This document shows, piece after piece, positions 26,541-35,550 of a stretch of 64,000 nucleotides of DNA. The stretch is from positions 1-64,000 of the forward strand of contig CAMCZZ010000017.1 in NCBI GenBank assembly GCA_945888375.1. The letters run 5' to 3'. The notes under the pieces were generated by a model. The model was not told the origin of the DNA and searched no databases. It saw nothing but the letters and a program-made list of their open reading frames with translations. Origin of the DNA: Akkermansia muciniphila (lineage in GTDB: Bacteria; Verrucomicrobiota; Verrucomicrobiia; Opitutales; Opitutaceae). Position 1 is the stretch's first letter, and every line of letters starts with the position of its first letter. Both the position numbers and the translations under genes were made by a program.

Positions 26541-27404
26541 ATGTCATCCATACACCGATTTCTAGTCTCTATCCTTGGTGGATTGGCGGTATTGCGCGCC
26601 GCCGAACTACCCAAACCGATCGCTCTTCCGCTTTGGCCCGGATCGCCCCCCGGTATGGTCGAGGGCGCCACCCCCGGCGCCGACGACGGCACGGGCCGCT
26701 GGCGCCAGGTGGGGGTGCCCGGCCTCCTGCTTTACCAACCGGCGGAGCCCGCCCCCGCCGGCGGCCGCCCCGTCCTCATCGCCTGCCCCGGCGGCGGCTA
26801 CACCCACCTCACACGCCTCGTGGGCGCCGACGGCGCGGTCGAGGCCCTGCTGCCCAAAGGCTTCGTGCTGATCGCGCTCAAATATCGCACCACCCCGCCG
26901 TCCGCCGACGTGGAGGCCGAGGCGCTCGCCGACGGAGAACGCGCCGTCCGGCTGGCGCGCCACCACGCGACCGAGTGGGGCATCGACCCCGCCCGGGTCG
27001 GCATGGTCGGCTGGTCGGCCGGTGCGAACCTCGTGCTCAATGTCGCCTGCCACTCCGATTCCGGGCTGCCCGTTAGCACCGATCCCGTCGAACGGATGAG
27101 CAGTCGGCCCGACTTCGTCGTGCTGCTCAGCCCCTGGCCGGCAAAGCGCGACAACGCGGCGTATCCCGTTCCCCACGACGCTCCTCCCGCCTTCATCGGC
27201 TCCGCCGAGGACGACAAGACCGCTCCCGCCGCCTTCGCCCGAGGGATCGCAGCCGGCTACGCCGAGGCGAAAGCCCCCTGCCATCTTTGGGTCGTTCCAA
27301 CCGGCGGTCACGGCGCCTTTACCATAGGCGCGCCCGGCGAAGGAGGCGTTTGGATCGATCGTTTCCTGCCGTGGCTCACCAGCTTGCCCCTAAGCGCGCG
27401 GTAA
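26541..27404 (+). CDS. Secreted alpha/beta hydrolase (esterase)
   Basis: A 287-residue protein with a signal peptide (about 1-21, ending near LRA-AEL). The segment PLWPGSPPG near 30-38 is common in sugar-locus esterases of this type. It has CPGGGY in the oxyanion region, the nucleophile S159 in GWSAGAN, the acid in GSAEDDKT and the His in GGHGAF. Probable pectin or xylan acetylesterase; substrate is inferred from context. It follows the CE12-CE8 gene by 18 bases and precedes the glycosidase gene by 19. Confidence 0.8.
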   Translation: MSSIHRFLVSILGGLAVLRAAELPKPIALPLWPGSPPGMVEGATPGADDGTGRWRQVGVPGLLLYQPAEPAPAGGRPVLIACPGGGYTHLTRLVGADGAVEALLPKGFVLIALKYRTTPPSADVEAEALADGERAVRLARHHATEWGIDPARVGMVGWSAGANLVLNVACHSDSGLPVSTDPVERMSSRPDFVVLLSPWPAKRDNAAYPVPHDAPPAFIGSAEDDKTAPAAFARGIAAGYAEAKAPCHLWVVPTGGHGAFTIGAPGEGGVWIDRFLPWLTSLPLSAR

Positions 27405-27423
27405 AACCTTCGCGCCCTCCCCC

Positions 27424-29595
27424 GTGCCCCCGCCGCTGCTTCCGCCGCGCCTACTCTCGTTCTGCCTTCCTTGGGTAGCCGTCTTCATGCCCTTTTCGGC
27501 TTCCTGCGGCGCCCCGATCGACCGCGAGGCGCTGGTCTCGCGTCACTCGCCGACGCTTCAGGCCGTGGACTATGATTCCCCGCTTACCGTGGGCAACGGC
27601 GGCTTCGCCTTCACCGCCGACGTCACCGGGCTGCAAAGCTTTCCCGAGGCCTACCACCGTGAAGGCATTCCCACCGAGACACTCTCCCGCTGGGCCTGGG
27701 TGCGGGACGAAAATCCCGCCGGGGTCACCCTCGCGGACGCGAATCGCGACTTCACCCACCCCGACGGCTCCGTCCACGGCTACCCGACGATCAGCCGGTC
27801 CGAAGCCGGCCAGTGGCTGCGCCGCAACCCTCGCATCCACCCGCTCGGCCAGGTCGCGCTGGATTGGCAAAAACCCGACGGCTCGGCCTTCGCTCGGTCC
27901 GACGTGCACGACCTCGCCCAGCGCCTCGACCTCTGGCGCGGCGTGGTTGAAAGCCGTTACACCTTGGACGGTCGCGCCGTCTCGGTCACCACCGCCTGCC
28001 GGCCGGACGAGGACACGGTGCTCATCCGCATCGAGTCCGCCCTCGTCGCCGACGGCGTGCTGGGCGTTCGTCTGGCCTTCCCGGCGGGCCACGATCTCCG
28101 GGTCAACCACACCCCCGGCTACGACTGGTCGCGACCCGATGCCCACCGCTCCGAACTGGTCGACGCCACCCGCATCGAGCGCCGCGTGGCCGACCTGACC
28201 TATCGGGTGAACCTGAGTCGCCCCGCCGCCCCGGTGCCCGGCGCGCCCCACACGTTTCTCGTTCGCGCCGAGGCCGGCCGCCGCGTGCTCGAGCTGGCGG
28301 TGAATTTCGCCCGCGATAAACTCTCCGTAACCGCCTGCGATTTCGAACTCGTCGCGCGCCACTGGGCCGACTTTTGGCGCGCCTCGGCCGCCGCCGATTT
28401 CTCCGGCAGCACCGATCCGCTCGCCGCCGGGTTCGAACGGCGCGTCGTGCTTTCCCAATACCTGACCGCCGTGCAGCTGGCCGGCGACGTGCCCCCGGCC
28501 GAGAGCGGCCTCACCTGCGCCACCTGGTATGGCAAGCACCACACCGAGATGATCTGGTGGCACGCGGCCCACTTCGCGCTCTGGGGCCACCCCGAGCTGC
28601 TGGCACGCAACCTCGATTGGTATGTCGCCCGCCTGCCCGAGGCCCGCGCCATCGCCGCCGGCCGCGGCCTAGGCGGCGCTCGCTGGGCCAAAATGGTCGG
28701 CCCCGAGCTGCGCGAAAGTCCGGGCGGCAACCCGCTGATCGTGTGGAACCAGCCGCACCCGATCTACCTCGCCGAATTGCTCCACCGCGCCTCGCCCACG
28801 CCCGCCACCCTCGAACGCTACGGCGCCCTGGTCCAGGAATCCGCCGAGGCCCTCGCCTCCATGCTCTGGCTCGACCCCGCCCGCGACCGCTACGTGCTCG
28901 GTCCCCCGCTCTGGATCGCCCAGGAAATCTACGATCAGGCCACCAGCCAAAACCCCGGCTTCGAACTCGCCTACTGGCGCTGGTCGCTCCAGCTCGCCCA
29001 AACCTGGCGCGAGCGCCGCGGCCTGCCGCGCGAACCGCGCTGGGACGACATCGTCCGCCGGCTTTCGCACCTTCCCAAAAAGGACGGCAAATACGTCGCC
29101 CTCGAGTCCCATCCCGACACCTGGGACAACCTCGCCAGCCGCCACGACCACCCCAGCATGTTGATGTCGCTCGGCGTCCTGCCCGCCACCGATTTTGTGG
29201 ACCGCGCCACCATGGACCGCACCCTCGACGCCGTCCTGCGCGATTGGGATTGGGAGGAGAAGATCTGGGGCTGGGACTACCCCATGATCGCCATGAACGC
29301 CGCGCGGCTCGGCCGCCCGGGCGACGCGGTGGAGATCCTGCTGCGCGAAGGCCCCAATAACCGCTACACCGCTGCCGGTCATTGCCCGCAACGGCCCGCC
29401 AGCCGCGTCAAACGCGACCCCGGCCCGGGCCAGCCGCGCTACGACCTCGCCACCTACCTACCCGCAAACGGTGCCTTCTTGTCAGCCGCCGCCCTTCTGC
29501 TCGGTGGGTGGGACGGTGCGAGCGGCGAACATCCCGGCCTGCCCGCCGATGGCACGTGGTCGGTGCGAACCGAAGGTTGGAAAACTCTGCCCTGA
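27424..29595 (+). CDS. Secreted (alpha/alpha)6-type glycosidase candidate, paralogue of 3617-5752
   Basis: A 723-residue protein that uses a GTG start at 27424; an ATG at 27487 is the alternative but would shorten the signal sequence. The mature part begins about APIDREALVSRHSP, as in the paralogue (APIDRQAVVSRHN). The helical second half has WYGKHHTEMIWWHAAHFALW, KMVGPELRESPGGNP, VWNQPHPIYLAEL and WRERRGLPREPRWDDIV. GPE-type motifs carry the general acid in some related hydrolases, so Glu in GPELRE is a candidate (inference). Family number not recognised. It is the last gene of the GH28/CE12-CE8 operon. Confidence 0.6.
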   Translation: MPPPLLPPRLLSFCLPWVAVFMPFSASCGAPIDREALVSRHSPTLQAVDYDSPLTVGNGGFAFTADVTGLQSFPEAYHREGIPTETLSRWAWVRDENPAGVTLADANRDFTHPDGSVHGYPTISRSEAGQWLRRNPRIHPLGQVALDWQKPDGSAFARSDVHDLAQRLDLWRGVVESRYTLDGRAVSVTTACRPDEDTVLIRIESALVADGVLGVRLAFPAGHDLRVNHTPGYDWSRPDAHRSELVDATRIERRVADLTYRVNLSRPAAPVPGAPHTFLVRAEAGRRVLELAVNFARDKLSVTACDFELVARHWADFWRASAAADFSGSTDPLAAGFERRVVLSQYLTAVQLAGDVPPAESGLTCATWYGKHHTEMIWWHAAHFALWGHPELLARNLDWYVARLPEARAIAAGRGLGGARWAKMVGPELRESPGGNPLIVWNQPHPIYLAELLHRASPTPATLERYGALVQESAEALASMLWLDPARDRYVLGPPLWIAQEIYDQATSQNPGFELAYWRWSLQLAQTWRERRGLPREPRWDDIVRRLSHLPKKDGKYVALESHPDTWDNLASRHDHPSMLMSLGVLPATDFVDRATMDRTLDAVLRDWDWEEKIWGWDYPMIAMNAARLGRPGDAVEILLREGPNNRYTAAGHCPQRPASRVKRDPGPGQPRYDLATYLPANGAFLSAAALLLGGWDGASGEHPGLPADGTWSVRTEGWKTLP

Positions 29596-29644
29596 ACCGG
29601 GCGAGAAAGCTCCGCAGAACCGCGCCCCGCCGCCGTTCACGACC

Positions 29645-32600
29645 TCAACGCGGGGTCACGCTGAGGCGAAAGAAAACCCGCGCGCCATCGATCGGCGCCC
29701 TGACGGTCACCTGCTCGTGCGTAAGGTTCAGCGGCTGCACGGTCACGCCGACCCCGCCGGTTCCGGCCAAGAGCGGAGACCAGGTGATCAGATCGTTGGA
29801 TTTTTGGACCACGAGTTCGAACAAGGTCTCGGCCTCGAGCTGGCGCGGGAAGGAAAACGCCGCCACGGTGGCGGATTCAGCCACGCAAACGGGCCGGGGG
29901 GCGCTGGCCGGATCGAGCGGCAGCCCTCCCTGGATGAACTCAAACACGTTGGCCACTCCATCCTCGTCGGCATCGGCCTCAGGCGCGCCGTTGCCGGCCA
30001 CGTTCAACCCATGCTCGGCGAGAAACGACGTGTAGGCGTCGGGTGGCGGCGCCACCGGCAACGGCTCGTAATCCACGCGCAGGCTGGAGATCGTGACTCG
30101 CGACACGGAGGTGTTGCCCACGTTGCGATAGCCGATGGCGATGGCGTCGAACGCGCCCGCCACGTCCGCCGGCAAGACACCGGACGCCGTGGTGACGGCC
30201 GAGGAGGAGAATATCGCCGCCGCCGTCGTGTCGGTGCCCGCGTGCACGGTGCAACCCAGGGTGAACGCGGCGGCGGCGGAACGCGTGAGCGTGACGGTAA
30301 GCGTGTAGGTCTGGCTGTCGGCGAAGGTCAGCGCCGCGGGCGACGAGGAGGCGGTGCCGATGGCCGTGGCGATCGCGGACGAGCTGGTGCCGGGCACGAT
30401 CAGGGACTGGGAAGCGTTCGAGGCGCCGTTCTGCGCGCCGCGGGCCTCGAGAAGCCCCGTCGCCGAGGCGTTGGCGATGCCCGCGCGGTAACCGCGCCAG
30501 TTCTGCGCGCCGCCGGTGGCGAGCGACGTCGAGGTCGAGACGAGCAGGGAATTGATCAACCCGGTGTGGGGCGACACACCCCCGGAATTGAAAAATCCCA
30601 CGCCCAGGTGGCGGACATTGGTCGGGACAAACACCAGCCGGGCCCGGAGCACGTCGCCGACGGCGGACAGCGTCCGGGGCGTGGCCGCAAAAAGGGCCGC
30701 CGCCTCGACCACGCCGGACGTGGTGATCGGCATGGTCAGATCAAGCGGACGCGCCTCGACCAGCCCGGTCGTGGCGGGATCATCGCCCACGCTGGAGGTG
30801 GAGGCGTTTTTCGACGACATGACAAACCAGTTGGTCGACGTGCCGGAGAGCGCGGGCGAGGCCGCATGGATGGTGTTGCTCGCGAAGGTCGTCGCGAACA
30901 CGCTACCGGCGGAAACCGCGACGGTCAGGGTCGCCGCCGCGCTGGTTGCCGTGCCGAAAGAATTGGTGACCACGACTCGATAGTCGCCCGCATCGCTTGT
31001 CGCCACGGCCGGAAGGGAAAAGGTCGCCAACGTGGCGCCCGGAATCGGCACGGAGCCCTTATACCACTGGTAGGTCAGAGGCGCGGAACCGGCGACGCTG
31101 ACGGAAAATGACGCCGCCTGGCCGGCCGCGACGGTGAGCGCGGCGGGATCGGCGAGGATGCTCGGTGCGGTCGCGAGCACGCTCACCGTGGCGGCCGGCG
31201 ATCGCACGGAACCGTAGGGGTTTCCCAATACCACCTTGTAGACTCCGCCGTCCGCGAGCGATGCCGCGGCAACGACGTAGGTGGCGGTCGTGGCCCCCGC
31301 GATCGGCTCATCGTCCTTGAACCACTGGTAGGTCAAGGGGCCGGTGCCGGAGGCGGTGACGGCCAGGTTCAGGGCGGCGCCGGACGCGACGGTGACGGAG
31401 GCGGGAGCGACGTCGATGACGGGCAGGGGAAAAGCGGGCGCGGCGAGTTCGTTGAGGTAGTTCTCCAGCCGGGTGTAGCCTTCGGAGTCGACCAGGTTGC
31501 GATCCGAGGAATCGGCGGGATTCAAGCCGCGCGCGGTCTCCCAGGCGTCGGGCATTCCGTCGGCATCGGAATCGGACGCGGCGGGGGCGGAAACGAGCGC
31601 GGGCCAGCCGCCGACGTCGGCCTGCGAATCGATAATGCCGGGGATGTTTCCCTTGGAGCCATAAAAGGTCACCGTCCCGTTGGTCACTTCTCCGGCGATG
31701 CGGGTGTCAATCACGTCGCGGGCCGGCAGACGGCAGCCGGCGTAAGCCAGCACCAGCGGAAACGAGGCCTGCGCCGTCTGGGTTACCACGGCCGGGGCGG
31801 CGAAGGGAGTGTCGGTCCGGATGGCCGGGAAGTCGGCGGAGGGGATCACTTGCACGCCACCGTTCCAGTTGTTGGCCGTCACCGCGGTGCTGGCGGTGGT
31901 CCAGTTTCCGGTGATGTGAAAGAGGCTCAGGGTGGCTCCGGTCGACAGGGCGTTGCGGGTGGGCTCGAGGATGCGATAACGGGAAGTGCCGGTGCTGGTC
32001 GCGGGACCGTTTTTATAGGTGTTGTTCACCAGGTTGTGGCGCGCCGGCAGCCCGGTGTCGGTCGGCTCGCCGCCATAGGTCGAGTTCCCGCGCCAGTTGT
32101 AGATCACGTTGTTTCGCATATCCACGAGTTCGCCGTCGGTGTTGTGCGTGCGGGCGCCGTTGAAGCGCGGATTGCGGCTGTCGTGGTGGGCCAGGAGATT
32201 GTGATGAAAAGTGGCGCCGAGGCCGCCCCAGATGCCGCCGTAGCCGTGGGCGCCCTTGCTGTGCACGGAGTCCCGCATGCTTTCGGTGATGAAACACCAC
32301 TGCAGCGTCAGGTTGGTGTTGTCGTAAGTGCTCGAGGTCTCGTCCACCGACCAGGAAAACGAACAGTGGTCGATAATCAGATCGCTACCGTAGCGGGACG
32401 AGAACGCGTCGGTCTCCACGCCGGCGACGTTTCCCAGGCGGACACGCAGGAAACGCAGGATGACGTTGGTCGAGTTGCTGATGTCGAGCGGACGATAGGC
32501 GAGACAGATGCCGTCGCCCGGTGCGGTCTGTCCGGCGATGGTCAGATTGCCCTGCGTGATCCGCAAGGTGGACTGGAGGTAGATCGTCCCGGAGATGGCG

Positions 32601-32896
32601 AAGACCACGGTGCGCGGCGGAGAGGCCGCCGAGCGACCGGTCACACCAGCGCGCAAGGACCCCGGACCGCTGTCGTTGAGATTGGTCACCACGTAAACCT
32701 CGCCGCCGCGCCCGCCGCTGGCGAAGCGGCCAAAACCCTCCGCACCGGGAAACGCCGGCGTCTGCCCGCGTAAGCCTTCGCCGGCTAAAATCGCGATACA
32801 AACCGCGAGGCCCGCCACTAGACGCAACCGGAAAGGAAGGGAAAGATCCCCAGGCACGACTCGCTTCGAAAAAAATACAGCCAAGGGCGTCGACAT
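29645..32896 (-). CDS. Giant secreted pectate lyase (PL1-like) with Ig, novel and C-terminal modules
   Basis: 1083 residues. After a signal segment ending near residue 44, FPGAEGFGRFASGGRGGEVY opens a PL1-like right-handed beta-helix (about 45-450). It contains VTNLNDSGPGSLRAG, IAGQTAPGDGI, LIIDHCSFSWSVDE, ESMRDSVHSKGAHGYGGIWG and FHHNLLAHHDSRNPRFNG. Then follow a DSDADGMPDAWE calcium-type segment, two Ig-like domains (about 500-585 and 586-672), one copy of a domain of unknown function (about 665-943) also found twice in the protein at 40519-44121, and a C-terminal module with DADEDGVANVFEF that ends in ARVFFRLSVTPR. It would cleave pectate at or near the cell surface. It is convergent with the preceding operon. 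Confidence 0.85.
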   Translation of the reverse strand: MSTPLAVFFSKRVVPGDLSLPFRLRLVAGLAVCIAILAGEGLRGQTPAFPGAEGFGRFASGGRGGEVYVVTNLNDSGPGSLRAGVTGRSAASPPRTVVFAISGTIYLQSTLRITQGNLTIAGQTAPGDGICLAYRPLDISNSTNVILRFLRVRLGNVAGVETDAFSSRYGSDLIIDHCSFSWSVDETSSTYDNTNLTLQWCFITESMRDSVHSKGAHGYGGIWGGLGATFHHNLLAHHDSRNPRFNGARTHNTDGELVDMRNNVIYNWRGNSTYGGEPTDTGLPARHNLVNNTYKNGPATSTGTSRYRILEPTRNALSTGATLSLFHITGNWTTASTAVTANNWNGGVQVIPSADFPAIRTDTPFAAPAVVTQTAQASFPLVLAYAGCRLPARDVIDTRIAGEVTNGTVTFYGSKGNIPGIIDSQADVGGWPALVSAPAASDSDADGMPDAWETARGLNPADSSDRNLVDSEGYTRLENYLNELAAPAFPLPVIDVAPASVTVASGAALNLAVTASGTGPLTYQWFKDDEPIAGATTATYVVAAASLADGGVYKVVLGNPYGSVRSPAATVSVLATAPSILADPAALTVAAGQAASFSVSVAGSAPLTYQWYKGSVPIPGATLATFSLPAVATSDAGDYRVVVTNSFGTATSAAATLTVAVSAGSVFATTFASNTIHAASPALSGTSTNWFVMSSKNASTSSVGDDPATTGLVEARPLDLTMPITTSGVVEAAALFAATPRTLSAVGDVLRARLVFVPTNVRHLGVGFFNSGGVSPHTGLINSLLVSTSTSLATGGAQNWRGYRAGIANASATGLLEARGAQNGASNASQSLIVPGTSSSAIATAIGTASSSPAALTFADSQTYTLTVTLTRSAAAAFTLGCTVHAGTDTTAAAIFSSSAVTTASGVLPADVAGAFDAIAIGYRNVGNTSVSRVTISSLRVDYEPLPVAPPPDAYTSFLAEHGLNVAGNGAPEADADEDGVANVFEFIQGGLPLDPASAPRPVCVAESATVAAFSFPRQLEAETLFELVVQKSNDLITWSPLLAGTGGVGVTVQPLNLTHEQVTVRAPIDGARVFFRLSVTPR

Positions 32897-33431
32897 CAGA
32901 AATCAGGATTGGGGGGGGTAACCGAGTCCTAAACTAAGGGGAAACCACGGAACGCGGCAACCTGCACGAAATTCCAATTCCGCCCCCTATCGCAAAGATA
33001 ACGGCGCGCACATCGTTGCGCTCGGCCTTCACGCGACCCGAGCCCACGGCCCCAACCGTCAGGCTGCGCCGGGGACTAATACATCGGGCACCAAACCGTC
33101 AGTGCTAGGCCGACTAGCGCTGCAAAAAGCTCATAAAAGGAAATCCCGAGATGCAGGCTACGTTCCGGAAAATGACACAGCATTATATCCGACATAATTT
33201 TAACGAATCCAATATACCGCCCTACGCACACATCCATTTTGCCTCGAACCTACCGCCCTACGTCGTGGCTGCAATCTTGAGTCGCCGCCACAATTCAACA
33301 ATGAGCACAAAATGTCTAAGCTTTGGCAACAATGCGCGCATAGCGCTATCTTTAAGATCTATCGATTTAATCAATGAAAGGGGAAGGTGTCCGTGACGTT
33401 CAAGTTCGGCGCCGCTTACCCCCCCCACAAA
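32897..33431. other. Divergent promoter region
   Basis: 535 bases between the PL1-like gene (minus) and the PEP-CTERM gene (plus), relatively AT-rich to the right. A short open frame at 33151-33396 has no recognisable features and is not called. Notable words are TACCGCCCTACG at 33215-33226 and again at 33251-33262, and the adjacent palindromes TGCGCGCA and TAGCGCTA at 33333-33348. Segments at 33011-33021 and 33296-33308 match the two halves of the 23147-23170 palindrome. Confidence 0.5.
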
Positions 33432-35408
33432 ATGAATAAACAACTGTCCCGTGATATTACGCGAGGCCGCTTCGTGAAGGCTTCGCTCGCCCTTGGTCTT
33501 CTCGCCACCTTACAAACCCTCGACGCCGCAACCTCATCCTGGTCAGGCACCGCAGGCGCGACCTGGAACAACGCCGGCAACTGGGATGCTCTTCCAGCGG
33601 CCTCCGGCGACTCCTTGGTTTTCGCAGGCACATCTAACCTTGCCAATAGCAACGACTACGTCACCGGCGTGGCTGGTATCACATTTAATAGTGGTGCTGG
33701 AGCATTCACTCTCGGAGGTAATGTGCTCACCGTCGCATCCGGTGGCTCCATCACGAACAACTCCACGAGCGGTCAGACTCTCGCCATGCCGCTGACCAAT
33801 AGCGGCGCCACCACCCTAAACGCGGCTTCGGGCAACCTCACGCTCACTGGTTTACTCGGCGGCGGCTCGCTGGTGATCGACGGCGCCGGCGGAAATACGG
33901 TGACCTTGACACGTGCCGCCAGCAACACCTTCGGCATGGGGGCAACCGTCAATAGCGGCGGCACCTTGGTGCTCTTTAACACGTCCGGAAACGCCCTTTC
34001 CAATTTCGTAACCATCAACGACGGCGGCACGGTAAAGTTGGGCGGCACCTCCATCGATCAGATTCACTTTAATTCCGTCCTCACCCTTAACGGCGCGAGC
34101 GCGCTTTTTGACCTAAACGGGAAAAACGAAGAAGTCGGCAAACTGCTCGGCACCGCCGGAAGCGTCCGAAACAACAATGCGACAACGGCGACGCTGACCA
34201 TTGGTGGCGGCACCAACAACAGTGATTTCAGTAATATTCTCCTCGCCAACGGAACGGGCACCTTGGGGGTGACCACCCGCGCGGTCGCTAACACCTATAC
34301 CTTTGGCGCGGCAAATACCTATACCGGCAAAACTACCCTAGGCGGCACCTCCAACGTTTCAGTCCTCGCCGATGGCGGCGTGGCAAGTTCCATCGGCCAG
34401 TCTACCAATGCCAGCTCCAACCTTGCCATAGGCAACTCGGGCGTTCTGCGCTACACCGGCGCGTCCGCCAGCACTGATCGCAACTTCACCACCGGCACCG
34501 GCTCTGTGATCGAGATCGTAAACGCCGCGACCAACCTCGTGTTAACCGGCACCAGTTTTGGTGCATTCACTAAAACCGGACCGGGCACGCTCACGCTTTC
34601 CGGCAACGTCGCCAACGCGGCGGCCCCCTCCGTTTCCGCCGGCGTGCTGGTGCTAAACGCGCCCGGCGCCAACGCGTTTACCGGCGCCATCACCGTCGCC
34701 AACGGCGGCACCATGCGCCTCGGAGCCGCCAGCACCGGAAACATGATCCACGACAACACCACCTTGGCCGTCAATACCGGCGGCACCTTCGACATGGGTG
34801 GTCAAAGCGAGAAGTTCAAAAGCATCTCCGGCGCAGGCACCTTTATTAATTCCGGCCTGAACCAGTCCACGCTTACGGTCAGCGGATTCAGCGGTAGCAG
34901 CACCTTCGGCGGCGTGATCAGCGGCGATATCGCCCTGACGCACACCGACGCCAGCTCGTCCACGACCCTCAACGGCCTCAACACCTACAGCGGCAACACC
35001 ACGATAAACAGCGCCACCGCGACGTTTACCCTGGGCTCCACCGGCGGCCTTACGTTTTATATAGGCGACAACGGAATCAATAACCAAGTGACCGGTGTTT
35101 CGGGCGCGACCGCCAACTTCAATGGCCGATTCTCCTTCGATTTGTCTTCCGCCGAGACGATCGACGGCTACTCCTGGACCATCGTAAACACCAGCAGCCT
35201 GGTGACTTCTTATGGCGGGACCTTTGTGATCGATGGCTTCACAAACAACGCTGGGGTCTGGAGCAAGACGGATGCGGGCGCGACTTGGACATTCGCCCAG
35301 ACCTCTGGTATACTTAGCGTCAGCACCATACCCGAACCGGCGTCATTCGCCGCCGTGATCGGCTTGGCCGCATTGGGCGCAAGCGGCCTACGTCGACGCC
35401 GACGCTGA
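33432..35408 (+). CDS. PEP-CTERM protein with autotransporter-associated beta-strand repeats
   Basis: 658 residues. The start at 33432 (MNKQLSRDITRGRFVKASLA) gives a signal peptide ending near LDA-ATS; an upstream GTG at 33387 adds 15 residues without a signal character. The body is a Gly/Asn/Thr-rich parallel beta-helix made of repeats such as FTKTGPGTLTLSGNVANA and NGGTMRLGAAST. The C-terminus is a PEP-CTERM signal: IPEPASF, a hydrophobic stretch AAVIGLAALGASGL and an Arg cluster. Such signals are cut by an exosortase for surface attachment; no exosortase gene is in the window. A strong terminator follows. Confidence 0.88.
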   Translation: MNKQLSRDITRGRFVKASLALGLLATLQTLDAATSSWSGTAGATWNNAGNWDALPAASGDSLVFAGTSNLANSNDYVTGVAGITFNSGAGAFTLGGNVLTVASGGSITNNSTSGQTLAMPLTNSGATTLNAASGNLTLTGLLGGGSLVIDGAGGNTVTLTRAASNTFGMGATVNSGGTLVLFNTSGNALSNFVTINDGGTVKLGGTSIDQIHFNSVLTLNGASALFDLNGKNEEVGKLLGTAGSVRNNNATTATLTIGGGTNNSDFSNILLANGTGTLGVTTRAVANTYTFGAANTYTGKTTLGGTSNVSVLADGGVASSIGQSTNASSNLAIGNSGVLRYTGASASTDRNFTTGTGSVIEIVNAATNLVLTGTSFGAFTKTGPGTLTLSGNVANAAAPSVSAGVLVLNAPGANAFTGAITVANGGTMRLGAASTGNMIHDNTTLAVNTGGTFDMGGQSEKFKSISGAGTFINSGLNQSTLTVSGFSGSSTFGGVISGDIALTHTDASSSTTLNGLNTYSGNTTINSATATFTLGSTGGLTFYIGDNGINNQVTGVSGATANFNGRFSFDLSSAETIDGYSWTIVNTSSLVTSYGGTFVIDGFTNNAGVWSKTDAGATWTFAQTSGILSVSTIPEPASFAAVIGLAALGASGLRRRRR

Positions 35409-35439
35409 TCCGGCGGGAGAGACTTCCGAATCAAAGTGC

Positions 35440-35472
35440 AGCGGTCCCGCCCGAAATGCGGGACCGCTTTTG
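35440..35472 (+). terminator. Rho-independent terminator after the PEP-CTERM gene
   Basis: A perfect hairpin with arms GCGGTCCCGC (35441-35450) and GCGGGACCGC (35458-35467), a 7-base loop and an extra A-T closing pair, followed by TTTTGT. It lies 32 bases after the stop codon. Confidence 0.9.
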
Positions 35473-35550
35473 TCTTGGCGCCATCATCGTGGTGTTCGCG
35501 TGCCCATTATACAGTTAGCCCTTGGTCAGTTAGCAAAGTAATACAATCTT

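Noticed and set aside
29471-31111. 546-residue open frame on the plus strand, opposite the C-terminal half of the PL1-like protein
   Set aside because: It begins inside the preceding glycosidase gene and runs antisense to recognisable Ig domains; it is a composition shadow.
33151-33396. 81-residue open frame in the divergent promoter region
   Set aside because: No motif, no membrane segment and no plausible ribosome site; the AT-richer composition makes such a short frame likely by chance.
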